From positions 20,801 through 84,800 of the forward strand of contig JAPCJO010000003.1 in assembly GCA_027886905.1 (NCBI GenBank): a stretch of DNA of 64,000 nucleotides. Direction: 5' to 3'. The notes under the pieces are model-generated. The model did not search any database. It was not told the DNA's origin and saw only the letters and a list, made by a program, of their open reading frames with translations. The position numbers and the translations under genes are program-made. Shown here piece after piece: positions 33,554 to 42,780 of the stretch; positions within the stretch are counted from its first letter, which is position 1, and every line of letters starts with the position of its first letter. Source of the DNA: Nitrososphaerota archaeon (GTDB taxonomy: Archaea; Thermoproteota; Nitrososphaeria; Nitrososphaerales; Gagatemarchaeaceae).

Positions 33554-34044
33554 CAAGCGACTTGCAGTCAGGCAGAAACCCCTCCCTCTTCTCGCTCGCC
33601 TTCCACCATCACTTCACCAAGTTCGCGATAGTCGGCGCGATTGGAATCGTCGTCAACGAAGGGCTCCTGATCCTCATAAAATCCACGGGGGTCTACTTCC
33701 TGACTGCGGGGGCGGTGGCCATAGAGGTCTCCATCCTCTCCAACTTCGTCCTGAACGACCTCTGGACGTTCAGGGACAGGCGGACCGGGAGCGCCGCGGT
33801 CAGACTCGTGAAGTTCAACGCCCTGATGATCGCGGGGCTCGTGCTCAACCTGGCCGTCCTCTACGCCGGGGTCGACTACTTCGGGATGACCCCCGAGGTC
33901 GCCAACCTCGTGGGGATAGCGGCGGCATTCTTCCTGAGGTATGTGCTCAGCGTGAGGTATGCTTGGATGAGGTTAGAGACCATCGAGGAGGGGAAGGCGC
34001 CCATCCCCCAACCGCTGACAGACCCTCAGACTGCAGGTAATTGA
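33550..34044 (+). CDS. GtrA-like membrane protein
   Basis: A 164-aa protein with four TM helices: 'FAIVGAIGIVVNEGLLILI', 'SILSNFVLNDLWTFRD' (the classical N-D-x-W-T-F signature), 'LVLNLAVLYAGVDYFG' and 'FFLRYVLSVRYAW'. The start overlaps the DedA stop (ATGA-like, GTGAC here), so the two are translationally coupled. The pairing suggests movement of polyprenyl-phosphate sugars across the membrane. Confidence 0.88.
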   Translation: MTSDLQSGRNPSLFSLAFHHHFTKFAIVGAIGIVVNEGLLILIKSTGVYFLTAGAVAIEVSILSNFVLNDLWTFRDRRTGSAAVRLVKFNALMIAGLVLNLAVLYAGVDYFGMTPEVANLVGIAAAFFLRYVLSVRYAWMRLETIEEGKAPIPQPLTDPQTAGN

Positions 34045-34084
34045 GAAGCAACCGGGCAGAGAGGCCTCACGGCGGCCTCGGCCC

Positions 34085-35476
34085 TCAAGACGCCTTGAGC
34101 GCGGCCACGAGGTCCGAGAGCACCTTCTTCGCGTCCCCGAAGACCATCCACGTGTTGGGGAGGTAGAAGAGCTCGTTGTCCGACCCGGAGAAGCCGGGGC
34201 TCATCGAGCGCTTGATGAAGACCACCGTCTTCGCCTTGTCCACGTTCATGATGGGCATGCCGTAGAGGGGCGAATCTGGCTTGGTGCGCGCGGCCGGGTT
34301 GGTAACGTCGTTGGCGCCAACCACGATAGCGACATCGGTCTCCGGGAATATCGGGTTGATCTTCTCCATCTCCCAGAGCTGGTCGTAGGGGACGTTTGCC
34401 TCTGCGAGCAGGACGTTCATGTGCCCGGGCATCCTTCCCGCGACGGGGTGGATGCCGTACTTGACGTCGATGCCCTTCTCCTGCAGCAGGTCGGAGACCT
34501 CCTTGATCGTGTGCTGTGCCTGGGCAACCGCCATCCCGTACCCTGGGACTATGACCACCGACCTTGCGTTCTCCAGGATGGTGGCGACGTCGCCCGCCGA
34601 GAGCGACTGGACCGGGCGCGCCTGGGTGGCGGCCGCGCCTCCCTCGACCTTCACGACCTTCGCGCCGACGCCGCCGAAGAGCACGTTGGTGAACGACCGG
34701 TTCATGGCCTGGCTCATGATAAGCGCGAGGACGAAGCCCGACGAGCCGTCGAGGGAGCCCGCGACGATGAGGAGCTTGTTGTTGAGGACGAACCCGAGCG
34801 CCGCGGCGGACATGCCCGTGTAGGCGTTGAGTATGGCTATGACAGTCGGCATGTCGGCGCCACCGATTCCCATCACGAGGAGGAATCCGAAGAGGAGTGC
34901 GAAAGCCGCCATTATCGGGAGGGCGAAGGTCTGGGAGGGTTCCGCGACCAGGAACACCCCGACGGCGGCGGAGACCAAGAGTATTGCGATGCTGACGAAG
35001 TTCTTCCCTGGGTAGACGAACGGCCGTCCAGGGATGAGCTCCTGGAGCTTCGCGAACGCGATGCAGCTCCCCGCGAAGGTGAGGAACCCGAGTATCATCT
35101 CCGCCGACAGGACGGATAGAGTGAAGGTGTTGGCCGTGGTGTGGTAGTCGTAGAACTCCGCAGCCCCCACGAGGGCGACCGCGAGAGAGCCGAAGGCCTG
35201 TGACACCGCAGTCCTCTGCGGGAGGGCCGTGGTAGCGACGCGCAGCGCGATGGGCGTCCCGACGACGAACCCTATGAGGATCGCGCCAATCAGGAGGTCG
35301 ATGCGCTGGATTGTGTACGCGGCAAGCGTGGCCGCGACCCCGATGGCCATCCCGAGAGCGGCCGACCTCCCTCCCCACCGGGAGGTCTTGACGTCGCTCA
35401 TGAACCTGAGCGAGAGGATGAAGAGGACTACCGCCGCGACGTAGAGCGCGAGGACGTATGTGGGGTCGAGAGTCAT
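34085..35476 (-). CDS. pntB: NAD(P) transhydrogenase subunit beta
   Basis: A 463-aa membrane subunit with about eight TM helices and the NADP-binding domain III at the C-terminus. 'VVIVPGYGMAVAQAQHTIKEVSDLL', 'HPVAGRMPGHMNVLLAEANVPYD' and 'NDVTNPAARTKPDSPLYGMPIM' are all diagnostic. Together with PntA1/A2 it couples hydride transfer from NADH to NADP with ion flux. Third gene of a tight pntA1-pntA2-pntB operon (4-nt overlaps). Confidence 0.95.
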   Translation of the reverse strand: MTLDPTYVLALYVAAVVLFILSLRFMSDVKTSRWGGRSAALGMAIGVAATLAAYTIQRIDLLIGAILIGFVVGTPIALRVATTALPQRTAVSQAFGSLAVALVGAAEFYDYHTTANTFTLSVLSAEMILGFLTFAGSCIAFAKLQELIPGRPFVYPGKNFVSIAILLVSAAVGVFLVAEPSQTFALPIMAAFALLFGFLLVMGIGGADMPTVIAILNAYTGMSAAALGFVLNNKLLIVAGSLDGSSGFVLALIMSQAMNRSFTNVLFGGVGAKVVKVEGGAAATQARPVQSLSAGDVATILENARSVVIVPGYGMAVAQAQHTIKEVSDLLQEKGIDVKYGIHPVAGRMPGHMNVLLAEANVPYDQLWEMEKINPIFPETDVAIVVGANDVTNPAARTKPDSPLYGMPIMNVDKAKTVVFIKRSMSPGFSGSDNELFYLPNTWMVFGDAKKVLSDLVAALKAS

Positions 35477-35853
35477 TGCGCCGGCTTCCCCTTCGGCTTT
35501 TCCTTCGGCTTGTTGCTCTTGAAGAGCCGGACGATGCGCTCCACGAGTATGAAGCCGCTGATGATGTTGGTCGAGGCCAGGGCGACGCCAGCGGTTGCGA
35601 GGATCAGGAGAGTCTGGTCGGTGGTCTCGCTCATCACGATCAGCGCCGCGATCATGGAGACGGAGGAGATCGCGTTGGTCAGCGCCATTAGCGGGGTGTG
35701 GAGCAGCCTGGTGACGTGCCGGATGAGCTCTACGCCGAGGAAGGTCGCCATGATGAACACCAGTAGGTTGGTGACGAGGTCCTCCGAGGTGTACGAGATG
35801 GCCGCCGGCGCGCTTGATGTGACCGTCGCGTTGACCGCGAGCTCGAGGATCAT
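35473..35853 (-). CDS. pntAB: NAD(P) transhydrogenase alpha-2 (membrane) subunit
   Basis: A 126-aa protein corresponding to the C-terminal TM domain of fused PntA. It has three to four helices, with 'NLLVFIMATFLGVELIRHVTRLLHTPLMALTNAISS' (the core family signature, H-T-P-L-M-x-x-T-N-A). Splitting of PntA into two chains is common in archaea and many bacteria. Starts within the stop of PntA1 and overlaps the start of pntB. Confidence 0.92.
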   Translation of the reverse strand: MILELAVNATVTSSAPAAISYTSEDLVTNLLVFIMATFLGVELIRHVTRLLHTPLMALTNAISSVSMIAALIVMSETTDQTLLILATAGVALASTNIISGFILVERIVRLFKSNKPKEKPKGKPAQ

Positions 35854-37064
35854 GGCTTCTTGGCTCCAGCCGGAGGCGGGGAGGACGACGGCGCCGGGGA
35901 CGCCGGCGCTGCGGGCGCGGCCGCAGCCGCTGCGGCCGGGTCGATGGCCTTGAGCGTCGGCATGTGAACGACCTGGCCCGCGTTGACGACCATCGAGCCC
36001 TTGATCACGTCGTCCTTCGGGTCGATGGCCAGCTTTCCTTCCTTGATCATTATCTGCAACAGCGACGAGATGTTCTTGGAGTAGAGCCTACTGGACTCGG
36101 GTGCCATAGTGGAGGGCAGGTTGAGGGGCCCGTGTATCGTCACCCCGTACTTCACCACCGTCTTGCCCGGCTCGGTGATGGCGCAGTTACCCTTCGCCTC
36201 GGCCGCGAGGTCTACGACCACGGACCCGGGGCGCATGCCCTTGACGGCGTCCTCGGTGATCAGGATGGGCGCCCTCTGGTTGGGGATGAGCGCGGTGGTG
36301 ATCACGACGTCCATCAGCTTGGCGCGCCCCGCCAGGAACTCCTGCTGCTTCTTGGTGAACTCCTCGCCCATCGCCTTTGCGTAGCCGCCGGCGTCCTGGG
36401 CGTCCTTGGCCTCCACGGGCATCTCGGCGAACTTCGCGCCGAGGCTCATGACCTGCTCCTTGACCACGGGCCTGACGTCGTAGGCCTCTACGACCGCCCC
36501 CAGCCTCTTAGCGGTCGCGATCGCCTGGAGCCCGGCGACGCCCGCCCCGAGGATGAAGACCTTGGCGGGAGATATCGTACCGGCGGCGGTCATCATGAGC
36601 GGGAAGAGCTTCGGGACTGTGTCCGCCGCGAGTATCACGGCCTTGTACCCCGCGATGTTCGCCTGCGAGGAGAGCGCGTCCATTGGCTGCGCCCTGCTGA
36701 TGCGCGGGACCAGCTCCATGGCAAACGCGGTGGCCTTGCGGGACGCCAGCCTCTTCACGGTCTCGAGGTTGGCCAGAGGGGAGAGAAACGAGATGGTGGT
36801 GGCGCCCTCCTTGACGAGGGAGGCCTCGTCAGGCGTCGGCGGGGTCACCTTCAGGATTATGTCGGCCTGCGCGTAGAGCGACGCTTGGTCGCTAGCTATC
36901 GTCGCACCGGCGCTCGTGTAGTCGGAGTCAGTGAAGCCCGCGCTCTCGCCAGCGCCCTTCTCGACGACGACGCTGACTCCAGGACCGAACTTGGAGACGG
37001 TCTCCGGGACGACGGAGACGCGCCTTTCGAGGGCCGCCGTCTCTTTCGGGACGCCGACTATCAA
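35850..37064 (-). CDS. pntAA: NAD(P) transhydrogenase alpha-1 (NAD-binding) subunit
   Basis: A 404-aa soluble NAD(H)-binding subunit. N-terminal 'VGVPKETAALERRVSVVPETV' (alanine-dehydrogenase/PNT signature), Rossmann turn 'VFILGAGVAGLQAIATAKRLGA' and 'KYGVTIHGPLNLPSTMAPESSRLYSKN'. Ends in an Ala/Pro-rich tail that may be a linker to the membrane subunit. Full set A1-A2-B present, so the enzyme should be functional. Confidence 0.93.
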   Translation of the reverse strand: MIVGVPKETAALERRVSVVPETVSKFGPGVSVVVEKGAGESAGFTDSDYTSAGATIASDQASLYAQADIILKVTPPTPDEASLVKEGATTISFLSPLANLETVKRLASRKATAFAMELVPRISRAQPMDALSSQANIAGYKAVILAADTVPKLFPLMMTAAGTISPAKVFILGAGVAGLQAIATAKRLGAVVEAYDVRPVVKEQVMSLGAKFAEMPVEAKDAQDAGGYAKAMGEEFTKKQQEFLAGRAKLMDVVITTALIPNQRAPILITEDAVKGMRPGSVVVDLAAEAKGNCAITEPGKTVVKYGVTIHGPLNLPSTMAPESSRLYSKNISSLLQIMIKEGKLAIDPKDDVIKGSMVVNAGQVVHMPTLKAIDPAAAAAAAPAAPASPAPSSSPPPAGAKKP

Positions 37065-37152
37065 TCGATTAACCCCGACGGGCCTGCGCTATGGGGAATT
37101 AAGCTTAACCTTTTCACCCTCCGTTTGTAAACGTGGCCAGAGGCGCCGAGAT

Positions 37153-38514
37153 TCACTTGGCAAGGTAGTTTTCCACCGTCTCTCCCAGCCAGAGCATCCC
37201 CTTCTCGAAGAAGTCGAGCCGGATGTTCTCGTTGGGCGAGTGGAGGGCGGAGTCCACGGGTGATATTCCGATGTCCAGCCCGGCGACCCCGTACCTTCGG
37301 GTGAACACGTATAGCGGGCCCGTCCCGGCGCTCGAGATCTCTATGGCCGGGTCCTTCTGGAAGACCTCCTTGGCAGCCTTTATCGCGGCCTGGGCGAGGT
37401 CGCTCTTGTAGCTGGTCCTGGCGGCGGGCTCGCTGGTCTCAAACGCGACCTCGACGTCGCCGTAGCCGTTGGCCTTCAGGTACGCGAGGAGCTTGGCGGT
37501 GAGCTCCGCGGGGTCCTGATCGGGGACGAGCCGGAAGTCCATCTTGCAGTGCGCCTCCGCTGGGAGCACCGTCTTGCTCCCTGGCCCGGTGTAGCCCGCC
37601 CAGATGCCCGCGATGTTCGCGGTGGGCCTGGCGACGAGGGACTTCTTAGCCTGGGCGAGCGGCATCCCTGCGGCGAACTCCTTGCTCCCGTATGTCTTGA
37701 GGAGCTCCTGCGCCTCCGAGGGCTGCTCCTCGAGGAGCTTCAGCTCGTCCTCCGCGAGGTCTTTGACCCTGTCGTACCAGCCCGGGATGAGGATCCTCTC
37801 GTGGGGGTCCTTGATGAGGGCGAGGAGCCTCGTGAGCCTCCAGACGGCGCTGGGGAGGGCGGCCGCGTACATGCTGTGGGCGTCCTGCGACAGCGACCTC
37901 ACGGTTAGCTCGAGGTAGATCATCCCCTTGACGCCCAGGCCCACCACGGGCGTGCCGTCGCTGCCTATCTTCCCGTACTCCCAGATGACCGCGTCGGACT
38001 TGAAGAGTTCGGCGTTCTTGTTGATGTACTCCTCCAGGTGGGGGCTTCCGACCTCCTCCTCCCCCTCGAAGCAGAACTTCACGTTGCAGGGCGGCTCTCC
38101 GTTCACCTTGACGTAGGCCTCGATCAGCTTGAGCCGCGAGACGAGCTCTCCCTTGTCGTCCGAGACGCCGCGCCCGTAGAGCCTGCCGTCGCGGACCTCG
38201 GGCTTGAAGGGCGGGGACTTCCAGAGCTCGAGCGGGACCTCTGGCTGGACGTCGTAGTGGTTGTAGAACAGGACCGTCTTGGGCGACCTCGAGGACTTCA
38301 GCTCGCCATAGACGAGCGGCGCGGCGCCCGGGAGCTGGAGCACCCTCGTTGTCCCGCCTATCTCCTCTATCATCGACTTGACGATGACCGCGCACTCGGA
38401 GATGCCCTCCTTCCTGGCGGAGACGCTGGGCTGCGAGGCGAGCCGGACTATCTCCTTGACGAACCGTCCCTGGTTCTCGTGGATATAGTCAGCGACCTTC
38501 TCGTCGTGGACCAT
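37153..38514 (-). CDS. M20-family metallopeptidase/dipeptidase
   Basis: A 453-aa zinc peptidase of the CNDP-like M20 branch. Metal ligands: 'VLFYNHYDVQPEVP' (H-x-D), 'EGEEEVGSPH' (catalytic E and metal E), later 'TANIAGIWAGYTGPGSKTVLP' in the lid domain and 'DIGISPVDSALHSPNENIRL' with the last His. All canonical residues are present. Hydrolyses dipeptides or N-acyl amino acids. Single gene. Confidence 0.9.
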   Translation of the reverse strand: MVHDEKVADYIHENQGRFVKEIVRLASQPSVSARKEGISECAVIVKSMIEEIGGTTRVLQLPGAAPLVYGELKSSRSPKTVLFYNHYDVQPEVPLELWKSPPFKPEVRDGRLYGRGVSDDKGELVSRLKLIEAYVKVNGEPPCNVKFCFEGEEEVGSPHLEEYINKNAELFKSDAVIWEYGKIGSDGTPVVGLGVKGMIYLELTVRSLSQDAHSMYAAALPSAVWRLTRLLALIKDPHERILIPGWYDRVKDLAEDELKLLEEQPSEAQELLKTYGSKEFAAGMPLAQAKKSLVARPTANIAGIWAGYTGPGSKTVLPAEAHCKMDFRLVPDQDPAELTAKLLAYLKANGYGDVEVAFETSEPAARTSYKSDLAQAAIKAAKEVFQKDPAIEISSAGTGPLYVFTRRYGVAGLDIGISPVDSALHSPNENIRLDFFEKGMLWLGETVENYLAK

Positions 38515-38579
38515 TGGGAGCTACTGGCGGCAGCCCGCTGCGCCAATTAAGCTTTAGAGCCCGGAGGCCCGGATCGGGG

Positions 38580-39278
38580 TCAGGATATCTTCAGCAGCCC
38601 GTCGCCGTCGACCCTCATCGTGGTCTCGAAGCTCTTCGCGTCGAGGACGGCGACCCCTCCACTCACGAGCCACTGGTGGAACGCCCCGCTCTCGCTCGGG
38701 GCCCTGACCGTGTGGTTGGAGTGGAGTGAGAGCGTCTTCGTCTTCCCCGTGTAGTTCTTGCCGTCGACGGTTATCTTCAGCCTTCCCGGGTTCGGGCTCT
38801 CGAACTTGACCTCCCTCGTGTAGCTCCTGTAGAAGTGGGCCGTGATGACGACGAAGCCGGCCATGCTCACTATGTCCACCGCGTACATGATCAACTGCTG
38901 CGTCCTGTCTATGGTTATCCCCGCGAGGCCGAAGAATAGCAGCACGATGAGCATCGCCATCCCCATCGCGGCTGCCTTGATCCTGTACCCCTCTCCGGGC
39001 AGGAACTCGAAGTACATCCCGTAAAGCGCCCCGAACAAGATCCCAGAAGCGCCCTGGAGGACGGCCAGTGTGGGGATGTTGGTGTTGATCAGAGTGGACA
39101 GGCAGTTCTGTGCCCCATTCGTCCCTGAGCAATATGAAATCGTGGAGAGCGCCTGGAGCGTCGCGCTGCTGAAGGCCTCGAGCAGTCCCCAGTTGACAAG
39201 CCCGACCGCGGCCGCGAAGAAGATGCCGCCCAGTATGCCGGCCTTGGCGCCAGCGAGGCCGGAAGCCGACTCACTCAC
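38580..39278 (-). CDS. Membrane protein with C-terminal cytosolic beta domain
   Basis: A 232-aa protein with four predicted TM helices in residues 10-150 (for example 'LAVLQGASGILFGALYGMYF' and 'MAMLIVLLFFGLAGITI'). An extramembrane region ('RLKITVDGKNYTGKTKTLSL' to the end) has short beta strands. Two cysteines in 'SYCSGTNGAQNCLS' may form a loop disulfide. No family recognised. Sits 14 nt from bcp on the same strand, so the two may be co-transcribed. Confidence 0.55.
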   Translation of the reverse strand: MSESASGLAGAKAGILGGIFFAAAVGLVNWGLLEAFSSATLQALSTISYCSGTNGAQNCLSTLINTNIPTLAVLQGASGILFGALYGMYFEFLPGEGYRIKAAAMGMAMLIVLLFFGLAGITIDRTQQLIMYAVDIVSMAGFVVITAHFYRSYTREVKFESPNPGRLKITVDGKNYTGKTKTLSLHSNHTVRAPSESGAFHQWLVSGGVAVLDAKSFETTMRVDGDGLLKIS

Positions 39279-39292
39279 CCCACGCGCGCAGG

Positions 39293-39763
39293 TCAGGAGA
39301 GGGCTGCGAGGACTTCCTGCTCGTGACCGTCGACCTTGACCTTGCGGAAGATATTCAGTATCTTGCCGTCCTTGCCGATGACGAAAGTGGACCTCTCGGT
39401 CCCCCAGTACTTCTTCCCGTAGTTCTCTTTCTCGACCCAGGTGTGGTAGAGCTTGTTGACCTTCAGGTCATCGTCGCTCAGGAGGGTGAAGTTGAGCCCG
39501 TACTTCTTGATGAAGTCGGCGTGCGAGTCGAGCGAGTCCTTGCTCACCCCGAGCACGACCGCGTCCACTGCCCCGAACTTGGGGAGGTTGTCCCTGAAGG
39601 CGCACGCCTCCTTGGTGCAGCCCGACGTGTCGTCCTTCGGATAGAAGTAGAGGACGACGTTCCTGCCCTTGAGGTCGCTCAGCTTTACGCTCTTGCCGCT
39701 CGAAGCCGGCAGCGTAAAGTCCGGCGCCTCGTCGCCTGTCGCCAGTTCGTGGGTGGGAGCCAT
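39293..39763 (-). CDS. bcp: Peroxiredoxin, Bcp/PrxQ type
   Basis: A 156-aa thiol peroxidase. 'FYPKDDTSGCTKEACAFRDNLP' holds the peroxidatic Cys, with a second Cys five residues later as in the atypical 2-Cys PrxQ class. 'VLGVSKDSLDSHADFIKKYGLNFTLLSD' is typical. Reduces H2O2 and organic peroxides with thioredoxin-like donors. Complete. Confidence 0.93.
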   Translation of the reverse strand: MAPTHELATGDEAPDFTLPASSGKSVKLSDLKGRNVVLYFYPKDDTSGCTKEACAFRDNLPKFGAVDAVVLGVSKDSLDSHADFIKKYGLNFTLLSDDDLKVNKLYHTWVEKENYGKKYWGTERSTFVIGKDGKILNIFRKVKVDGHEQEVLAALS

Positions 39764-39813
39764 ATGGTTGCGAGCCGTCCGCGAGCGGCCACTAGTAAAA
39801 CCTTAGTGGCTCG

Positions 39814-40182
39814 CTAGGGCGAGACTATCTGCGCGTTTATCTGCTTGCGGCTGGCGAAACCCTCGTTCTGGGTGTGCCAGAACTCGACGCCCGACTCGCC
39901 GTACTTCCAGCAGAGGTAGACGACGTCTCCGAACCTCTTCGCGGGGAAGTCCAGGAGGCCGGTGTCGATGTCCCTGAGCTTGACGCCCAGGTCCTCGAGC
40001 TCCTGGATCTTTGCCATCAGGTCCTTCACGATGAAGTCCAGCTGATCGGTCTTCTGCCTCGCCTCGGGGACTTCGAAGCCGACGAGGCTGAAGCGCTCAA
40101 TCTCGTCGCGGACACTGTCCGCGACCTTCTTCCTTTCCATTATCGCCTTGAGTTTTATCCTGACGTCGGGGAGCATGCGCAT
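39814..40182 (-). CDS. DUF2203-family protein
   Basis: A 122-aa protein: long N-terminal helices ('RIKLKAIMERKKVADSVRDEIERFSL') and the family C-terminus 'GLLDFPAKRFGDVVYLCWKYGESGVEFWHTQNEGFASR'. The function of DUF2203 is not known; the invariant LCW-x-x-G-E and W-H suggest ligand or metal binding. Single gene, divergent from the cobalamin adenosyltransferase. Confidence 0.8.
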   Translation of the reverse strand: MRMLPDVRIKLKAIMERKKVADSVRDEIERFSLVGFEVPEARQKTDQLDFIVKDLMAKIQELEDLGVKLRDIDTGLLDFPAKRFGDVVYLCWKYGESGVEFWHTQNEGFASRKQINAQIVSP

Positions 40183-40355
40183 CGCCTCTTGAGGAGTGAA
40201 GAGGTGGGCAGGCTCATCTTTCGAGGATCCTGTTGGCGTCTATATCCCTCAGGACAGATGTCTCAGAAAGATTAGCATATATCCCTTCGGTGAGAAAATT
40301 CACGAAAACCCCAAGCCTAAATATATTGATAACAGGGATGAAATCGAGAGAATAG

Positions 40356-40895
40356 TTGTACACAAGAGGCGGGGACAAGGGCGAGACGAGCCTCTACGGC
40401 GCCGCCCGCGTCGCGAAAGATTCCCTCAGGGTCGAGGCCTACGGCACGATCGACGAACTCAACAGCTCGATAGGAGTGGCGGTCGCCGTGTGTGTTCACA
40501 AGGAGATCTCGAAGCCGCTCAAGCGAATCCAGGCGGAGCTCTTCGCCGCGGGCGCGGACCTCGCCACGGCGCTCGCGGGGAAGGGAGGGGCGCGAGTCCC
40601 CCGGATCGGGAGGAAGGACACGGAGCGGCTGGAGAGGATGGTCGACGAGCTCCAGGAGAAGCTGCCCCGGCTCACCAGCTTCATACTGCCCGGCGGCAGT
40701 CAGCTCTCCGCTTCGCTCCACCTCTCGAGGGCCGTCTGCAGGAGGGCGGAGAGAAGGGTCGTCGCGCTGGGACGCGCCGAGAAGATAAACCCTGAGATGA
40801 TCCCCTACCTCAACAGGCTCTCCACCTACCTCTTCAACGCGGCGCGCTACGCGAATGCACTCGAGGGCGTCAAGGACGAGGCGTGGAAGAGATGA
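40356..40895 (+). CDS. ATP:cob(I)alamin adenosyltransferase (PduO type)
   Basis: A 179-aa four-helix-bundle enzyme that adenosylates cob(I)alamin to make coenzyme B12. 'YTRGGDKGETSLYG' is the ATP-binding N-terminal signature, 'EAYGTIDELNSSIG' follows, and 'LSRAVCRRAERRVVAL' is the conserved RxxxRRAER motif. TTG start at 40356, about 30 nt after a strong TATA box (CTAAATATATTG), so probably near-leaderless. No cobalamin-dependent enzyme is adjacent. Confidence 0.9.
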   Translation: MYTRGGDKGETSLYGAARVAKDSLRVEAYGTIDELNSSIGVAVAVCVHKEISKPLKRIQAELFAAGADLATALAGKGGARVPRIGRKDTERLERMVDELQEKLPRLTSFILPGGSQLSASLHLSRAVCRRAERRVVALGRAEKINPEMIPYLNRLSTYLFNAARYANALEGVKDEAWKR

Positions 40896-40908
40896 CGGCG
40901 CGTTCCAG

Positions 40909-41340
40909 CTAGACCTTGCGGTTGTCCCACGAGTCGACCTTCTCGGGGACGAACTCGATGAAGGCCCTCTTCTCCTTGTTCCTCTCCTGCACCCACTCCA
41001 CGGGCATCTCGTCCGCCCTCCACTGGCGCTCGGAGTACTTGGCCTCGAAGAGAGCGGTGAGCTTCGCTATCAGCCTCTTTTCGGAGATCAGCCGGGACCT
41101 TCCCCACATCACCGCGCCCCGAAGCTCCCGGTACTTGTCGCCGTCGTCGATCACGACGCATGCCTTCCCCTTGGCGGCGAGCCCGACCTTCACCTTGTAG
41201 TCTTGGGCGCGCATGTAGACCCTCTCGCCGACGATGACGAACCAGATCGGGGTGACGTGGGGGTAGCCGTTCTCCATGGCGAAGCCCAGGTAGACCCGGC
41301 GCTGCGACTCGAGGAACCGCCAGACCTCCTGGCGAGACAT
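40909..41340 (-). CDS. Pyridoxamine-phosphate-oxidase-like split-barrel protein
   Basis: The track extends to 41502, but ATG 41340 ('MSRQEVWRFLESQRRVYLGF') starts the conserved region. 143 aa. 'MENGYPHVTPIWFVIVGERVYM' and 'KACVVIDDGDKYRELRGAVM' are the FMN/F420-binding core of PPOX-type proteins. Substrate unknown. One of three such proteins in this window (with 11757 and 43182). Confidence 0.78.
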   Translation of the reverse strand: MSRQEVWRFLESQRRVYLGFAMENGYPHVTPIWFVIVGERVYMRAQDYKVKVGLAAKGKACVVIDDGDKYRELRGAVMWGRSRLISEKRLIAKLTALFEAKYSERQWRADEMPVEWVQERNKEKRAFIEFVPEKVDSWDNRKV

Positions 41341-41510
41341 GGCCACATACTGTCTGTTTGCCCGCCTGTAGAGAGCCAAGCTTGCTTGCGGGCTCGCCCG
41401 AGTTGGTGAGATAAGCCTTGCTGGGTCCGCGGGCGACCGGAGCCACGGCCTGCCCGCGGGTGCGTGAGCACTCCCAATCTCTATATATTCGCCGAAGGTC
41501 AACGGCCATC

Positions 41511-41936
41511 ATGAAGCAGATACTCGTCGCGGTCGATGAGCATGCTCACGCTGAGCAGATCGTTGAGAGCGCGATCGAGCTGGCGCAGGGCATATCCGCA
41601 AAGATCATCCTGATGTATGTCGTGGAAGGTTCCCCTCCGGAGAACTATCGCGACACGCACGGGGACGCCCTGCCTGAGCACTACTACCAGGACGAGTTCG
41701 AACGGTCCGTCGGCCCGCTGGTGGACGTGATCGAGAAGGCAGGGATAAGGTGCGAGCCTTTGACCGGGTCGGGGGATCCCGTGAAGGAGATCCTCAGGGT
41801 TGCGAAGTCGAGGAGCGTGAACTACATAGTGATGGGCACGCGCGAGCTGCGAGGCCTGGGCCGCCTCAGGGCCATAGGCAGCGTGTCCAGGAACGTGATA
41901 GAGAAGTCGAGCATCCCCGTGGTCGCCGTGCCCTAG
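41511..41936 (+). CDS. Universal stress protein UspA
   Basis: The track begins at 41418, but a TATA box (CTATATATT, about 41481-41489) lies in that extension; ATG 41511 is the start. 141 aa. 'KQILVAVDEHAHAEQIVESAIELAQ' is the N-terminal strand-loop-helix, and 'YIVMGTRELRGLGRLRAIGSVSRNVIEKSSIPVVAVP' is the ATP-binding G-x2-G-x9-G(S/T) region, here largely conserved. Stress-related ATP-binding protein. Single gene. Confidence 0.9.
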   Translation: MKQILVAVDEHAHAEQIVESAIELAQGISAKIILMYVVEGSPPENYRDTHGDALPEHYYQDEFERSVGPLVDVIEKAGIRCEPLTGSGDPVKEILRVAKSRSVNYIVMGTRELRGLGRLRAIGSVSRNVIEKSSIPVVAVP

Positions 41937-41945
41937 GCCTTCGAC

Positions 41946-42725
41946 TCATCTGCCCACGAAGTTCGGCTTTCTCTTCTCGAGGAACGCGCTCATCCCCTCC
42001 TTCTTGTCCTCGGTGTTGAAGAGGTCGTAGAAGAGAGTTCGCCCGAGCTCCAAGCCGGAAGAGAGTCCCATCTCCTGGGACGCTGCGATGGCCTCCTTGG
42101 CGGCCCGCACCGCGACGGGCGCCTTGGACGCGATCTCCAGGGCCAGCTTGGTTGCCTCCTCTAGGTACTTGCCCGGCGGCACGACCCGGTTGACGAGGCC
42201 CAGCGCCTTCGCCTCCTCTGCAGAGATGGCCCCGCCCGTCAGGATCATCTCCATCGCCTTGTACTTGCCCACTGCCCTGGGGAGCCGCTGTGTCCCCCCT
42301 CCTCCGGGGATTATCCCGATGTTGATCTCGGGCTGGCCCAGCTTCGTCCCCTCGGAGGCGACGATGATGTCGCAGCACATGGCGAGCTCGAGCCCGCCCC
42401 CGAAAGTGTAGCCGCTGAGGGCCGCGATCAGCGGCTTTTCGAAGCTTGCTGCCCTGTCCCAGACGGGCTTGAGATGGTCGGCGCTCTCGATGTCCGCGGC
42501 GGAGAGCTTCGCCATCTCCTTGATGTCCGCGCCGGCGCAAAACGCCTTGTCGCTCCCGGTCAGGACGACGCACCTGACGGATTGGTCGGCCTCCAGAGCG
42601 TCGAGCGCAGCGACCAGCTCGCGCACCAGCACAGAGTTCAGGGCGTTGAGCGCGTCGGGCCTGTTGAGCTTGACCGTGGCCACGGGCCCCTCGACGAGGA
42701 GAGAGACAGTCTGGTAGTTCTCCAT
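41946..42725 (-). CDS. Enoyl-CoA hydratase (crotonase family)
   Basis: A 259-aa crotonase. The CoA-binding oxyanion region is 'AFCAGADIKEMAKL' and 'ALSGYTFGGGLELAMCCDI'; the catalytic glutamates lie in 'GGGLELA' and 'GQPEINIGIIPGGGGTQRL'. Hydrates 2-enoyl-CoA. In Thaumarchaeota a related enzyme hydrates crotonyl-CoA and dehydrates 3-hydroxypropionyl-CoA in carbon fixation; which role applies here cannot be decided. hbd, the next enzyme of the same pathway type, lies 1.7 kb away. Confidence 0.9.
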   Translation of the reverse strand: MENYQTVSLLVEGPVATVKLNRPDALNALNSVLVRELVAALDALEADQSVRCVVLTGSDKAFCAGADIKEMAKLSAADIESADHLKPVWDRAASFEKPLIAALSGYTFGGGLELAMCCDIIVASEGTKLGQPEINIGIIPGGGGTQRLPRAVGKYKAMEMILTGGAISAEEAKALGLVNRVVPPGKYLEEATKLALEIASKAPVAVRAAKEAIAASQEMGLSSGLELGRTLFYDLFNTEDKKEGMSAFLEKRKPNFVGR

Positions 42726-42780
42726 GCCGACAGCCGCAAAGCGAGAACGTAAAAAAGCCTAGCTATGCCTCGGCTCGCGC